Source of the DNA: an archaeon
Lineage (GTDB): Archaea; Iainarchaeota; Iainarchaeia; CSSED10-239
Direction of reading: 5' to 3'
Length of the DNA stretch: 64,000 nt
Assembly: GCA_029563035.1 (NCBI GenBank)
Contig: JAKQTP010000123.1
Coordinates: 136,186-200,185 of the forward strand
Positions 57,514-64,000 of the stretch are shown in pieces. The position numbers and the translations under genes were made by a program. The first letter of the stretch is position 1. The number at the start of each line of letters is the position of its first letter. The notes under the pieces are model-generated. The model did no database searches, had not been told where the DNA came from, and worked only from the letters and a program-made list of their open reading frames with translations.

Positions 57514-57774
57514 TTAAAAAAGTATAGGTGTATCTTTGTATAGATACTGTATTATTAATTTTTCATGAATCCAATACTTTAAGTTTTCTATATTATTAGA
57601 TGGACCTGCAGATAGCGTGTGATTCCTTTCAATATAACCTTCTCTTCTAAGACAAGTTCTAGTTAAAGAACAAATAACTGTATTCAGTACTAATATGTCA
57701 CCCTTCTCTGCATAAAGCAGATGTTCATCTATATAATCTCTACAATCTCCTGTAGCTATATAAGCAATATACAT
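57514..57774 (-). CDS. Small-protein array member
   Basis: 86 aa. YIAYIATGDCRDYIDEHLLYAEKGDILVL start, LKYWIHEKLIIQYL end. Related to the next gene (FIATGICS ... ERGDILEI). Confidence 0.6.
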   Translation of the reverse strand: MYIAYIATGDCRDYIDEHLLYAEKGDILVLNTVICSLTRTCLRREGYIERNHTLSAGPSNNIENLKYWIHEKLIIQYLYKDTPILF

Positions 57775-57775
57775 T

Positions 57776-58057
57776 CTATTGCTCCCTAAATATAAGTCTG
57801 CTTTCTCTAGAACCTATGTATTCTAGAAGACCTTTTTTAAACCATTTCCTGCATTGCAAAGCAAAATTATCGCCTATGTATAGTGGAAATCTTACTTCTA
57901 TCTCCGGATCTGAACCTGGATCAAATCTATAAACACTTGTTCTAAACATTTTCATTCTTTCTGTATCTATTTCTAATATATCTCCCCTTTCAAAAACCAT
58001 ATCAGTTTTAGATTTAGAGGTAGAACAAATACCAGTTGCAATAAAGTATACAAACAT
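57776..58057 (-). CDS. Small-protein array member
   Basis: 93 aa from the ATG. FVYFIATGICSTSKS, VFERGDILEID, CRKWFKKGLLEYIG. Same layout. Confidence 0.6.
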   Translation of the reverse strand: MFVYFIATGICSTSKSKTDMVFERGDILEIDTERMKMFRTSVYRFDPGSDPEIEVRFPLYIGDNFALQCRKWFKKGLLEYIGSRESRLIFREQ

Positions 58058-58058
58058 T

Positions 58059-58610
58059 CTAACCAACCTTTAACATTTCTTTTCCAGATTCTGTTATACC
58101 TTCTTTAATGCTATTAATAGCCCATTCTACTTCAATGGAGTCTTTAAAGTTCTGAATATACCCATGGAGTTGTTCAAGACAAAAGATACCTGTTGCTTCA
58201 GATTGAATTTCTATTCCTTCATTAGTTCTATAGATTAAATAGGCAGGATATGTAAGATTACATCTACATACAGAGCACTTCTTATTTTCTTTTACCCTTA
58301 CCTTTTCTATTCGATCGAAAACATAAGGAGGTTCAAAATTAATTATAGTATCAAGCTCAGTAAGATAATACAGCATCTTATCTGGTCTATGCTTAATAAT
58401 ATAAAGTTTGAAGTAAATAGCAACTTGCTTGATAGCATTTACAAGCTGTGGATAGTACAGATTTCTATTTTGCATTGCATAAAATAACTTTATTACTCTA
58501 TTCAATGCATGTGAAAATTGTCTTTTAGATTTAGGAACTTTCCATCTGGATGAAAGAAGAGATCCTGAATATAGTTTTAATCTTTGAATAGTAAGTTCTG
58601 TTGCATTCAT
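58059..58610 (-). CDS. Hypothetical protein with CxxC
   Basis: 183 aa, helical; CSVCRCNLTYPAYLIY in the second half. Could be a zinc-dependent structural domain. Overlaps the membrane-protein gene by 4 bp. Confidence 0.55.
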   Translation of the reverse strand: MNATELTIQRLKLYSGSLLSSRWKVPKSKRQFSHALNRVIKLFYAMQNRNLYYPQLVNAIKQVAIYFKLYIIKHRPDKMLYYLTELDTIINFEPPYVFDRIEKVRVKENKKCSVCRCNLTYPAYLIYRTNEGIEIQSEATGIFCLEQLHGYIQNFKDSIEVEWAINSIKEGITESGKEMLKVG

Positions 58611-58885
58611 TTTTCTTCTCCATATAACCAGGTATAGAATTCTTTAGTCATCATTTGTTTTTTGTTTCTTATTCTGATATCATATAAAATTCTATCATAT
58701 GATTTAACATGCTTTTCTATTTCTGTATAGTAAAACTCATTCAAAATAATGCAATTGCAACCTTTGTTATACCAATCTTGGCTAATTTGCAGAAGCTGAG
58801 AACAAACCCATTGATTTCTATTTAAATAATACAAGCAAAGAATTAACATGAAAAATGATATACTCATAACAATAATAAATATCAT
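58607..58885 (-). CDS. Membrane-anchored array-like protein
   Basis: 92 aa. N-terminal transmembrane helix (IFIIVMSISFFMLILCLYYL) then a soluble part ending YDRILYDIRIRNKKQMMTKEF. Confidence 0.5.
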   Translation of the reverse strand: MIFIIVMSISFFMLILCLYYLNRNQWVCSQLLQISQDWYNKGCNCIILNEFYYTEIEKHVKSYDRILYDIRIRNKKQMMTKEFYTWLYGEEK

Positions 58886-59157
58886 TGATATAATACCTCC
58901 TTAGCTATATCTATGCTTTCTAATATTATAATCTTCTTATCATTAATCCACTTTTGTATACATTCAATACTAAATCCGTAATAGAGATTACCTCTGGAGA
59001 AAACACCTGTACAGGACATACCATAAAATTTATACTGTAGATTACCGGAACCATATACTTGATTAAAAATACAAAGCATACCTAGCTCTACATTAGCATT
59101 TTGATAGTAATCACCTTCACCATGTTCCAGAAATATAAACTTACTTGGTACTTTCAT
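58882..59157 (-). CDS. Small-protein array member
   Basis: 91 aa. VPSKFIFLEHGEGDYYQNANVELGMLCIF start, IECIQKWINDKKIIIL end. Same layout. Confidence 0.6.
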   Translation of the reverse strand: MKVPSKFIFLEHGEGDYYQNANVELGMLCIFNQVYGSGNLQYKFYGMSCTGVFSRGNLYYGFSIECIQKWINDKKIIILESIDIAKEVLYQ

Positions 59158-59404
59158 ATTGATATATTATTAAATAATTTAATTTATGATAGTTTTGTAT
59201 TATATCAAAGCTAAAGTGAAAATATTTATCACGTGATGGTACATTACCATAATGCATATCTTTATGTGTACAAAAGAAATTATATCTAGCACTATCACTG
59301 TGTAGACGAACATCAGTATTTAAATGACAGACCATACCTTTTTTTAACTGTGCACCCTGCATTGCAAAGTCTTTGCAACAAATAAATTTTAAAGGTATTA
59401 TCAT
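59141..59404 (-). CDS. Small-protein array member
   Basis: 87 aa. IPLKFICCKDFAMQGAQLKKGMVCHL start, FSFDIIQNYHKLNYLIIYQ end. Same layout. Confidence 0.6.
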   Translation of the reverse strand: MIIPLKFICCKDFAMQGAQLKKGMVCHLNTDVRLHSDSARYNFFCTHKDMHYGNVPSRDKYFHFSFDIIQNYHKLNYLIIYQYESTK

Positions 59405-59754
59405 TTTGCTTTAATTAATTCAACATCCCATTTCTCTACATCTGAAACAAGTATACGAATTACTTGATTAGACTTCTTATTTTTAATCTTCTTCTTTTTT
59501 AACTTTTGTATCTGGTTTTCTTTGTTTATTACATCCCTACGAAGATAGTCTATATGAAAAGATTTCCATCTAGTTCCAAAAGGATAGAAAGTTTTCCAAA
59601 CTTCTTCTGATTCATTCTTATAAAAAATAGAACCATCATTTTTAGCATACCTAAAGGTAGCATTCTTAGATTCAAGAAGAGAAATCTCTTCTTTTAATCC
59701 TTTAATTAATTTTTCAAGATAAGCAACCTCTTTTGATTTTTGAGAAGAAATCAT
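59401..59754 (-). CDS. Coiled-coil protein, possibly the C-terminal part of an interrupted gene
   Basis: 117 aa. Heptads VAYLEKLIKGLKEEISLLES and a basic coil near residue 90. No SD precedes its ATG, and the frame is open upstream to a TGA at 59806-59808 that ends the ORF at 59806-59955, so both may be one gene. Confidence 0.5.
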   Translation of the reverse strand: MISSQKSKEVAYLEKLIKGLKEEISLLESKNATFRYAKNDGSIFYKNESEEVWKTFYPFGTRWKSFHIDYLRRDVINKENQIQKLKKKKIKNKKSNQVIRILVSDVEKWDVELIKAK

Positions 59755-59805
59755 TTTATTTAAAAGAGAACCATTTAAAACTTTAAAGGTAATACTAGAA
59801 GGATA

Positions 59806-59955
59806 TCAACCTCTATTTCTAATATAAACTTGACTTACCTCTAGAATAGAACCTTTAGGAATTTTTTTAAAAGAATGATCCCCATCTGATTTAGATATAG
59901 ATCCATCCTTTAATAGTTCTATTTTATCTTTTGGTTTAATAAAAGTTAATTTCAT
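59806..59955 (-). CDS. Array-like ORF ending at an in-frame TGA
   Basis: 49 aa. KLTFIKPKDKIELLKDGS and KKIPKGSILEVSQVYI fit the small-protein array, but it stops where other members continue. In frame after the TGA comes YPSSITFKVLNGSLLNKM, which looks like the missing C-terminal helix, then the coiled-coil protein. Confidence 0.5.
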   Translation of the reverse strand: MKLTFIKPKDKIELLKDGSISKSDGDHSFKKIPKGSILEVSQVYIRNRG

Positions 59956-59983
59956 ATTTATTACTCCTTTTTGAGGATGAAAT

Positions 59984-60202
59984 TTATGGCCTTACCCAAA
60001 ACTTATACCACTTGCGGGCATAATCTTCACAATTATTATTTTTGTTTCTCTCTTCTGGCTTAAATACTCTATACGCCCTAATCAATGATACCGGTGTGCG
60101 TCTAAATCCGTTTTGAATAATGCATTTAGTTTCTAATACGTATCCAAATGGATGATAATAAATTGTATAATGTTTACAATTTTTACAGTATTTATATTCC
60201 AT
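59984..60202 (-). CDS. Small Cys-rich protein
   Basis: 72 aa from the ATG preceded by AAAGGATGG. CKNCKHYTIYYHP...TKC...C: zinc-binding pattern typical of small phage proteins. Overlaps the GC-richer gene upstream. Confidence 0.5.
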   Translation of the reverse strand: MEYKYCKNCKHYTIYYHPFGYVLETKCIIQNGFRRTPVSLIRAYRVFKPEERNKNNNCEDYARKWYKFWVRP

Positions 60203-60716
60203 TGTTTCCATCCTTTTTGAGGGTGAGCCATTCTACTAATTCTGGACATTGCCCACAACTCGGTTCTTCTTTTTTAAAAGCGCATTTACCACATTTCTTT
60301 CCAAGTATCTCTGCCGCCTTGCATCGGGCGGTCAACAGTCCGGCCTCATGTCCTGCTTTACGTGCAAAGTCCCCAAGTTCTTTAATTGCCGCATCTCGTT
60401 CCCTTGTTAGTCTCCCCACCTCTGCCTGTAGTTCATTGCATCGGGCGGTCAGGGTGTCGAATTTCGATTTCCATTCTTTTGCAACAATTTCGTATTGCAG
60501 TGCAGAATCTTTCCAACCTTTCGCCTCTTCTTGTAGCCTGTCACGGTCGGCTTTTAATTGCTCGTATTCCAAATCTCTTGTGTCAGTATCCGGCCTATGG
60601 TCTGGAGGAAAACTTACAGTAAACGTGTTTAAATTGTATCTGTTAGAACAAGACGAACAAACACCGTTAATGTCACCGGTTCCAAGTTCAGTTATTCCGC
60701 AATACGGACATTTCAT
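60192..60716 (-). CDS. Zinc-ribbon plus coiled-coil protein in a GC-rich patch
   Basis: 174 aa. N-terminal C4 ribbon (CPYCGI...CSSCSN), long coiled coil (LEYEQLKADRDRLQEEAKGW) and C-terminal CGKCAF...CGQC. Base composition and codon use are visibly GC-richer than the neighbours. A 16-bp direct repeat (60319-60334 and 60436-60451) encodes LTARC twice. Confidence 0.6.
   Translation of the reverse strand: MKCPYCGITELGTGDINGVCSSCSNRYNLNTFTVSFPPDHRPDTDTRDLEYEQLKADRDRLQEEAKGWKDSALQYEIVAKEWKSKFDTLTARCNELQAEVGRLTRERDAAIKELGDFARKAGHEAGLLTARCKAAEILGKKCGKCAFKKEEPSCGQCPELVEWLTLKKDGNNGI
60319..60451 (-). repeat. 16-bp direct repeat in a GC-rich gene
   Basis: TTGCATCGGGCGGTCA occurs at 60319-60334 and 60436-60451 on the plus strand, both encoding LTARC in the coiled-coil gene. 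Its GC content is foreign to the phage average. Confidence 0.7.
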
Positions 60717-60739
60717 CCCTTCCCTCCTTTACCGCTTTG

Positions 60740-60829
60740 TTAAATCATAAATATTGCTAGATAACTTATTGCAACACCAACGCAGAGCAGAATTATGTTG
60801 AATAAAATATCAAAAAACGCTTCTATCAT
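60740..60829 (-). CDS. Tiny membrane peptide (29 aa)
   Basis: AFFDILFNIILLCVGVAISYLA: one transmembrane helix. Lies in the GC-richer patch; start preceded by GGGAAGGGGATA-like purines. Confidence 0.4.
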   Translation of the reverse strand: MIEAFFDILFNIILLCVGVAISYLAIFMI

Positions 60830-60856
60830 ATCCCTTCCCCTTTTACCGCCTTGTTG

Positions 60857-61060
60857 TTATGCTCGCAACATTTTTGTTTCGTACGATCTGAACTCACCAC
60901 GCAATTCAATATCACCGTTGTCATAAATATTCATTTCGAAAGTATCATCATCAAAAGAAATATCACCCCCATCACGGAATGTGTTTATTTCCTTTGTAAG
61001 TAATTCAAAATCTGATAAATTCATCGATCTAACAACTTGTGGTTCTTTTTTGTTTTTCAT
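60857..61060 (-). CDS. Small acidic hypothetical protein
   Basis: 67 aa. SMNLSDFELLTKEINTFRDGGDIS then beta-rich end. Overlaps the next gene by 4 bp. Confidence 0.5.
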   Translation of the reverse strand: MKNKKEPQVVRSMNLSDFELLTKEINTFRDGGDISFDDDTFEMNIYDNGDIELRGEFRSYETKMLRA

Positions 61061-61389
61061 TCCCCTTCTCCTTTTACCGCCGCTTCGTAGGCGGCGATGG
61101 CGAGTTGATGTTCTTTAAGCAATAAGCATTTCTCGCAACACTCCACTCCATCTTCAACTTCAACACAGCAATAACAACCGTCCCGCAGTTCCTCCCCCGC
61201 CCTGAACCGGGCAACGGCGAGGGTGTGGAGAGGTTTATAATCTATATTATCAATATCTTCATCAGAAGAATAATCACCATCAAGTACCCACTTCAATGCA
61301 TTTATTCTTGTAAGGTAATCATGTTCATCTGAAAAATCTAAATCAGATAATCTATTTATTTCTTTAATTATCTCAGATTTTGATTTCAT
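61057..61389 (-). CDS. Cys-cluster protein with GC-rich C-terminal half
   Basis: 110 aa. The first 60 codons are AT-rich (SDLDFSDEHDYLTRINALKW); the rest (FRAGEELRDGCYCCVEVEDG...CEKC) is GC-rich, so the gene looks like a fusion of phage and foreign sequence. CYCC...CCEKC may bind zinc. Confidence 0.55.
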   Translation of the reverse strand: MKSKSEIIKEINRLSDLDFSDEHDYLTRINALKWVLDGDYSSDEDIDNIDYKPLHTLAVARFRAGEELRDGCYCCVEVEDGVECCEKCLLLKEHQLAIAAYEAAVKGEGE

Positions 61390-61583
61390 TTCTTTCTCCT
61401 CCTATTATCCTGTTTTTGCTTTAAGGTGATTACTAATCTTGAGCTCCAGGAGAAAAATGTTATTTCTAAATAAGGTCTATATACTGTAAAAGTTACTATA
61501 TTTATAATACAACAAAATATTTGAATAAAAGAATTTATCCAGCAAAAGAATCTATGTAAAACTAAAAGTGTAAAATTATTCAT
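61386..61583 (-). CDS. Small hydrophobic protein, uncertain
   Basis: 65 aa, with FFCWINSFIQIFCCIINIVTF as a membrane-like stretch and a basic end. Overlaps the next gene's start by ATGA; coding status not certain. Confidence 0.35.
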   Translation of the reverse strand: MNNFTLLVLHRFFCWINSFIQIFCCIINIVTFTVYRPYLEITFFSWSSRLVITLKQKQDNRRRKK

Positions 61584-61593
61584 TATCTTCCTT

Positions 61594-61767
61594 TTATAAT
61601 TGCTTCCAATAAAATATCAAAATAAAAATTGATGCCAAAAGAATACCTGTAATTAAACCAATCATTGGATTATTAGTTTTAATTGCAGAGATTATTGCAA
61701 CAATAGTTGGAACAAATATACTTATATAGAACTTAATAATATACCAATTATTTTTTATCCAGTTCAT
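61594..61767 (-). CDS. Two-helix membrane protein (57 aa)
   Basis: YIIKFYISIFVPTIVAIISA and MIGLITGILLASIFILIF are two transmembrane helices. Overlaps the zinc-ribbon gene end by 4 bp. Confidence 0.5.
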   Translation of the reverse strand: MNWIKNNWYIIKFYISIFVPTIVAIISAIKTNNPMIGLITGILLASIFILIFYWKQL

Positions 61768-61964
61768 GATTGATGTGTTTTTCCTTTGCTATCTGCAAAC
61801 TGAAAACTAAGTCTTTGAGAATGAAACTTTTGTTCTCTTCCTTGCATACCTTCTGTCCAAACATGCTTGCATTGTTTACAACGATACGCTCTTCTACCAT
61901 CGAAGGCTCTACCTTTATCCAACTTGTCACAAAAGCAAGAAGGGCATTTTCTTTTATTTTTCAT
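61764..61964 (-). CDS. Small zinc-ribbon protein
   Basis: 66 aa. CPSCFCDKLDKGRAFDGRRAYRCKQC followed by KHVW: like the zinc ribbon found at the N-terminus of transposases and in phage proteins. Overlaps the next gene. Confidence 0.6.
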   Translation of the reverse strand: MKNKRKCPSCFCDKLDKGRAFDGRRAYRCKQCKHVWTEGMQGREQKFHSQRLSFQFADSKGKTHQS

Positions 61965-62301
61965 ATGTTTGTTTCCAAATAGATCTTAAATATCTGAATA
62001 TAATGTGAATTATTTTTGCTATTATAACAATACATGTACCTAATAAAATATCTATTAGACCTATAAGACAAAGTAATTTAATATCAAAGGTAGAATATTG
62101 GAAAATCTCAATTAGCATTACATAGTCTTTTTCAAATAAAGACCAATGTATATATCCCACAAGTAGACTTAATAAAAATGCTATTGTTATTGAAAGTGCC
62201 GAAATAATAGATATAATAGAAATTCTCAGAAGAAAATTTCCCATACTCTTTAGAAAACTTTTTCCTAATTCTATTATAAAATCTTTTATATGCTTAAGCA
62301 T
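61954..62301 (-). CDS. Membrane protein
   Basis: 115 aa with two to three hydrophobic segments (ISIISIISALSITIAFLLSLLVG; LLCLIGLIDILLGTCIVIIA). Unknown. Confidence 0.5.
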   Translation of the reverse strand: MLKHIKDFIIELGKSFLKSMGNFLLRISIISIISALSITIAFLLSLLVGYIHWSLFEKDYVMLIEIFQYSTFDIKLLCLIGLIDILLGTCIVIIAKIIHIIFRYLRSIWKQTYEK

Positions 62302-62304
62302 AAG

Positions 62305-62787
62305 CTAGAACCTCAAAATAAATTTATTGTCTTCCCAATATTTTAAAAGATTTGCTGTAAAAGGAATGTTTAATATATGTCTATCTGTATCACAAACATA
62401 TCTAATGTCACTTCCTGGTGAAGCAAAATTTAAAACCCATTCCCTAGTGAATACTAATCCTTTAGTAAAAGAAATAGATTGATGATATCCCCTGGTATAT
62501 GGAAGAACAGAAATAGTATCTGTAACTGTCATGATAAATCTATTCGGTTCTGTTCTAGCAATCATATGCTCAGGGTAGATAGTCCATTCATACCAATCTG
62601 ATTCTTTAGATGCATTTTTCACTATTACGCATTTAGCATTATCTTTTACTTCCAAACTCATTCCGAATAGATAATCCATGTGTCCTTGCGCATTCCAATG
62701 ATGATCATATTTAGTATCTGGTGAATCACTACCAAATTTCTGAATAAATTCATGTTTACTTAATATTCTATACTTTATTAATTCCAT
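62305..62787 (-). CDS. Large member of the small-protein array
   Basis: 160 aa. KYRILSKHEFIQKFG N-terminus and NIPFTANLLKYWEDNKFILRF C-terminus; the ANLLKYWEDNKFI end matches array members, with a longer middle (YDHHWNAQGHMDYLFGM). Confidence 0.55.
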   Translation of the reverse strand: MELIKYRILSKHEFIQKFGSDSPDTKYDHHWNAQGHMDYLFGMSLEVKDNAKCVIVKNASKESDWYEWTIYPEHMIARTEPNRFIMTVTDTISVLPYTRGYHQSISFTKGLVFTREWVLNFASPGSDIRYVCDTDRHILNIPFTANLLKYWEDNKFILRF

Positions 62788-63119
62788 TCTACGCCTACTG
62801 AATATTTATCTTTGATTTGAAGCAGTGTTTTATTTTTTATAAGTGAAAAAAAATCTTCAAGACGCATTTCTTTACTACTAGTCCCTCTAACTCCTCCTGA
62901 AACCATAATTATTCTATCAGATAAAAAAGATACTATAGGATAGAGTGATACTGTATAACCCACCCAAGTAGGATTATATTCAATATAATCTTCTAAGGAA
63001 GTTAGTTGTCTAAAAGATTCTTTATCTGGAAAAACAAAAGCTAAGATTTCTCCTTTGTTTAGCTCATTAGTAGATTTTAATACTATATATATTCTTATGT
63101 TTTTATAATATGTTATCAT
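62778..63119 (-). CDS. Small-protein array member
   Basis: 113 aa. IRIYIVLKSTNELNKGEILAFVFPDK start and FFSLIKNKTLLQIKDK end. The KGEILAF turn is a landmark. Confidence 0.6.
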   Translation of the reverse strand: MITYYKNIRIYIVLKSTNELNKGEILAFVFPDKESFRQLTSLEDYIEYNPTWVGYTVSLYPIVSFLSDRIIMVSGGVRGTSSKEMRLEDFFSLIKNKTLLQIKDKYSVGVEWN

Positions 63120-63121
63120 TT

Positions 63122-63439
63122 CTACTTTTGAATATCACAAGTTAATATACAATCTTTTATTATCATAAGTTTATGTTGTTCCAGTAATTTAAAAAATTGA
63201 TTTACTAATACAGCAGTAGTTTTGCTTTCTACTGTCGCAGTATTTTTAGTAAGATTAGTAATCTTATATAAACCTAACACTGAATCACAATCTAAGTTAG
63301 CATTATTATCAAGAAATAATTGCATAGAATTAAGCGAATTTACGTCTTCAGAACTACTCAGTATATATAAATACAAATATCCTTTATCAAAAATAATATT
63401 GGATTCTGTTGCTATATACATTCTAACTCTATAATTCAT
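63122..63439 (-). CDS. Small-protein array member
   Basis: 105 aa. RVRMYIATESNIIFDKGYLYLYIL start and LVNQFFKLLEQHKLMIIKD end. Confidence 0.6.
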   Translation of the reverse strand: MNYRVRMYIATESNIIFDKGYLYLYILSSSEDVNSLNSMQLFLDNNANLDCDSVLGLYKITNLTKNTATVESKTTAVLVNQFFKLLEQHKLMIIKDCILTCDIQK

Positions 63440-63666
63440 TGTAATTCAATCCCATCTTTAGTAATTATTTCTATAACATTATGATTCTTTAACATATGAA
63501 ATTGAGGATAAGAAAAGAATCTAGAATTATTATCTTCGTCAATGCAGAAGTAACCTTTCTTGATTTTTCCATCAGATTTATTTACAATATCCTTTGCCAT
63601 TATTGTATAATTCATCTGTCTGTTTTTAGAAGTTGCCAGTAATCTAAATCTATCACCTACCTTCAT
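63436..63666 (-). CDS. Small-protein array member
   Basis: 76 aa from the ATG preceded by GGAGGATAAC. MKVGDRFRLLATSKN start and YPQFHMLKNHNVIEII end. Confidence 0.6.
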   Translation of the reverse strand: MKVGDRFRLLATSKNRQMNYTIMAKDIVNKSDGKIKKGYFCIDEDNNSRFFSYPQFHMLKNHNVIEIITKDGIELQ

Positions 63667-63682
63667 GTTATCCTCCATTACT

Positions 63683-63988
63683 TTATAGTAGATATGGATC
63701 GGGATCAATGTCTTTGATTTTTAAAAGAATTCTTCGTTTAATAAGATCAAAAAGTATAAATAATGTTAAATCTATTGAAAAACACATTGATCTAGATTTT
63801 TTTAAACCAGATACACAAAAGAGAGTAATAGTATCAGTATCTCGACCATATGCTTGACTATGTTTTCTGTATAGATCAATAGAATTCAATGCTATTAAAT
63901 CATCGCTTGTTCTAAAGCAAAAGATTTGACCTTTTTTAATTTCTTTAGAAAGATAGTCTTCAGTCGCTATGTAATATCTAGCTTTCAT
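63683..63988 (-). CDS. Small-protein array member
   Basis: 101 aa. ARYYIATEDYLSKEIKKGQIFCF start and LTLFILFDLIKRRILLKIKD end; closely related to the gene at 63122. The array runs to the window edge. Confidence 0.6.
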   Translation of the reverse strand: MKARYYIATEDYLSKEIKKGQIFCFRTSDDLIALNSIDLYRKHSQAYGRDTDTITLFCVSGLKKSRSMCFSIDLTLFILFDLIKRRILLKIKDIDPDPYLL

Positions 63989-64000
63989 TTTACCACCAGT

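Noticed and set aside
60148..60750. Plus-strand 200-codon ORF in the GC-rich patch
   Set aside because: It is the antisense of a zinc-ribbon/coiled-coil gene that has better start context, operon overlap and motif content.
61748..61930. Second minus-strand ORF over the zinc-ribbon gene at 61.8 kb
   Set aside because: Different frame from the C4 ribbon gene, without motif or SD; a shadow.
1..64000. Use of an alternative genetic code with TGA as Trp throughout
   Set aside because: TGA ends many genes, often as part of ATGA overlaps with the next start, so it acts as a normal stop; only two in-frame TGAs look suspicious.

Overview
The window is a 64 kb piece of a large, AT-rich, tailed double-stranded DNA bacteriophage genome (Caudoviricetes-type). 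Direct evidence: a large terminase with Walker A, Walker B and nuclease motifs, a tail-fibre-like protein with its assembly-type neighbour, phage nucleotide-metabolism enzymes, tRNA genes, and about 160 small, tightly packed, often overlapping genes, most without recognisable relatives. The host is not identified. Several lipoprotein signal peptides and SpsG/SpsF-like sugar genes suggest a Gram-negative (diderm) host; lipoboxes such as FLNC and FFLGC would suit a spirochaete, but that is weak inference.

Layout. (1) 0.08-6.7 kb, plus strand: RHH protein, SF2 helicase with an intein inside its DECH box, sigma-70-like factor, small protein, TerL and a metallophosphoesterase, ending in a 36-bp perfect palindrome that serves as a convergent terminator. 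(2) 6.8-9.4 kb, minus strand: four genes separated by intergenic tracts of degenerate pentanucleotide repeats (NNGTT on the transcribed strand). (3) 9.4-21.6 kb, minus: four tandem paralogues, an SpsG/PseG-like protein, a FliA/WhiG-like sigma factor, small zinc-ribbon and membrane proteins, tRNA-Asn, a tRNA with an odd anticodon loop, a GNAT acetyltransferase and the tail-fibre/cupin block. (4) 21.6-38.7 kb, minus: a tRNA-like gene and structured RNA, RNA-repair-like and nucleotide-metabolism genes (receiver-domain protein, ATP-grasp, NTase, two deaminases, peptide deformylase, MazG-like, dNMP kinase), tRNA-Met next to another structured RNA, a plus-strand TnpB element, then SpsF, an SGNH hydrolase and lipoproteins. 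(5) 39.0-39.6 kb: an RNA cluster holding two tRNA genes whose 3' half precedes the 5' half, plus a 45-nt acceptor/T-arm minihelix. (6) 39.6-47.7 kb, minus: AAA ATPase, zinc-ribbon proteins, an SPFH/prohibitin-like lipoprotein gene with an in-frame TGA, and secreted or membrane proteins. (7) 47.7-64 kb: a long minus-strand array of 60-160 aa proteins that look like a diverged paralogous family, interrupted by a plus-strand gene pair, a DHH phosphoesterase, a free-standing GIY-YIG endonuclease and a GC-richer patch at 60.2-61.2 kb.

The strongest unusual signals are: the intein (943-1950) that carries a complete EDxHD/Vsr-like homing endonuclease ORF in a different reading frame (1202-1906) while its own frame stays open; the two circularly permuted tRNA genes with complementary flanks; the pentamer repeat tracts; structured RNAs closed by long stems, two of them abutting tRNA genes; and the expanded small-protein arrays. 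The phage also encodes proteins that could plausibly help mature such RNAs (a cyclic-phosphate receiver-domain protein and a CCA-adding-like nucleotidyltransferase), which is inference only.
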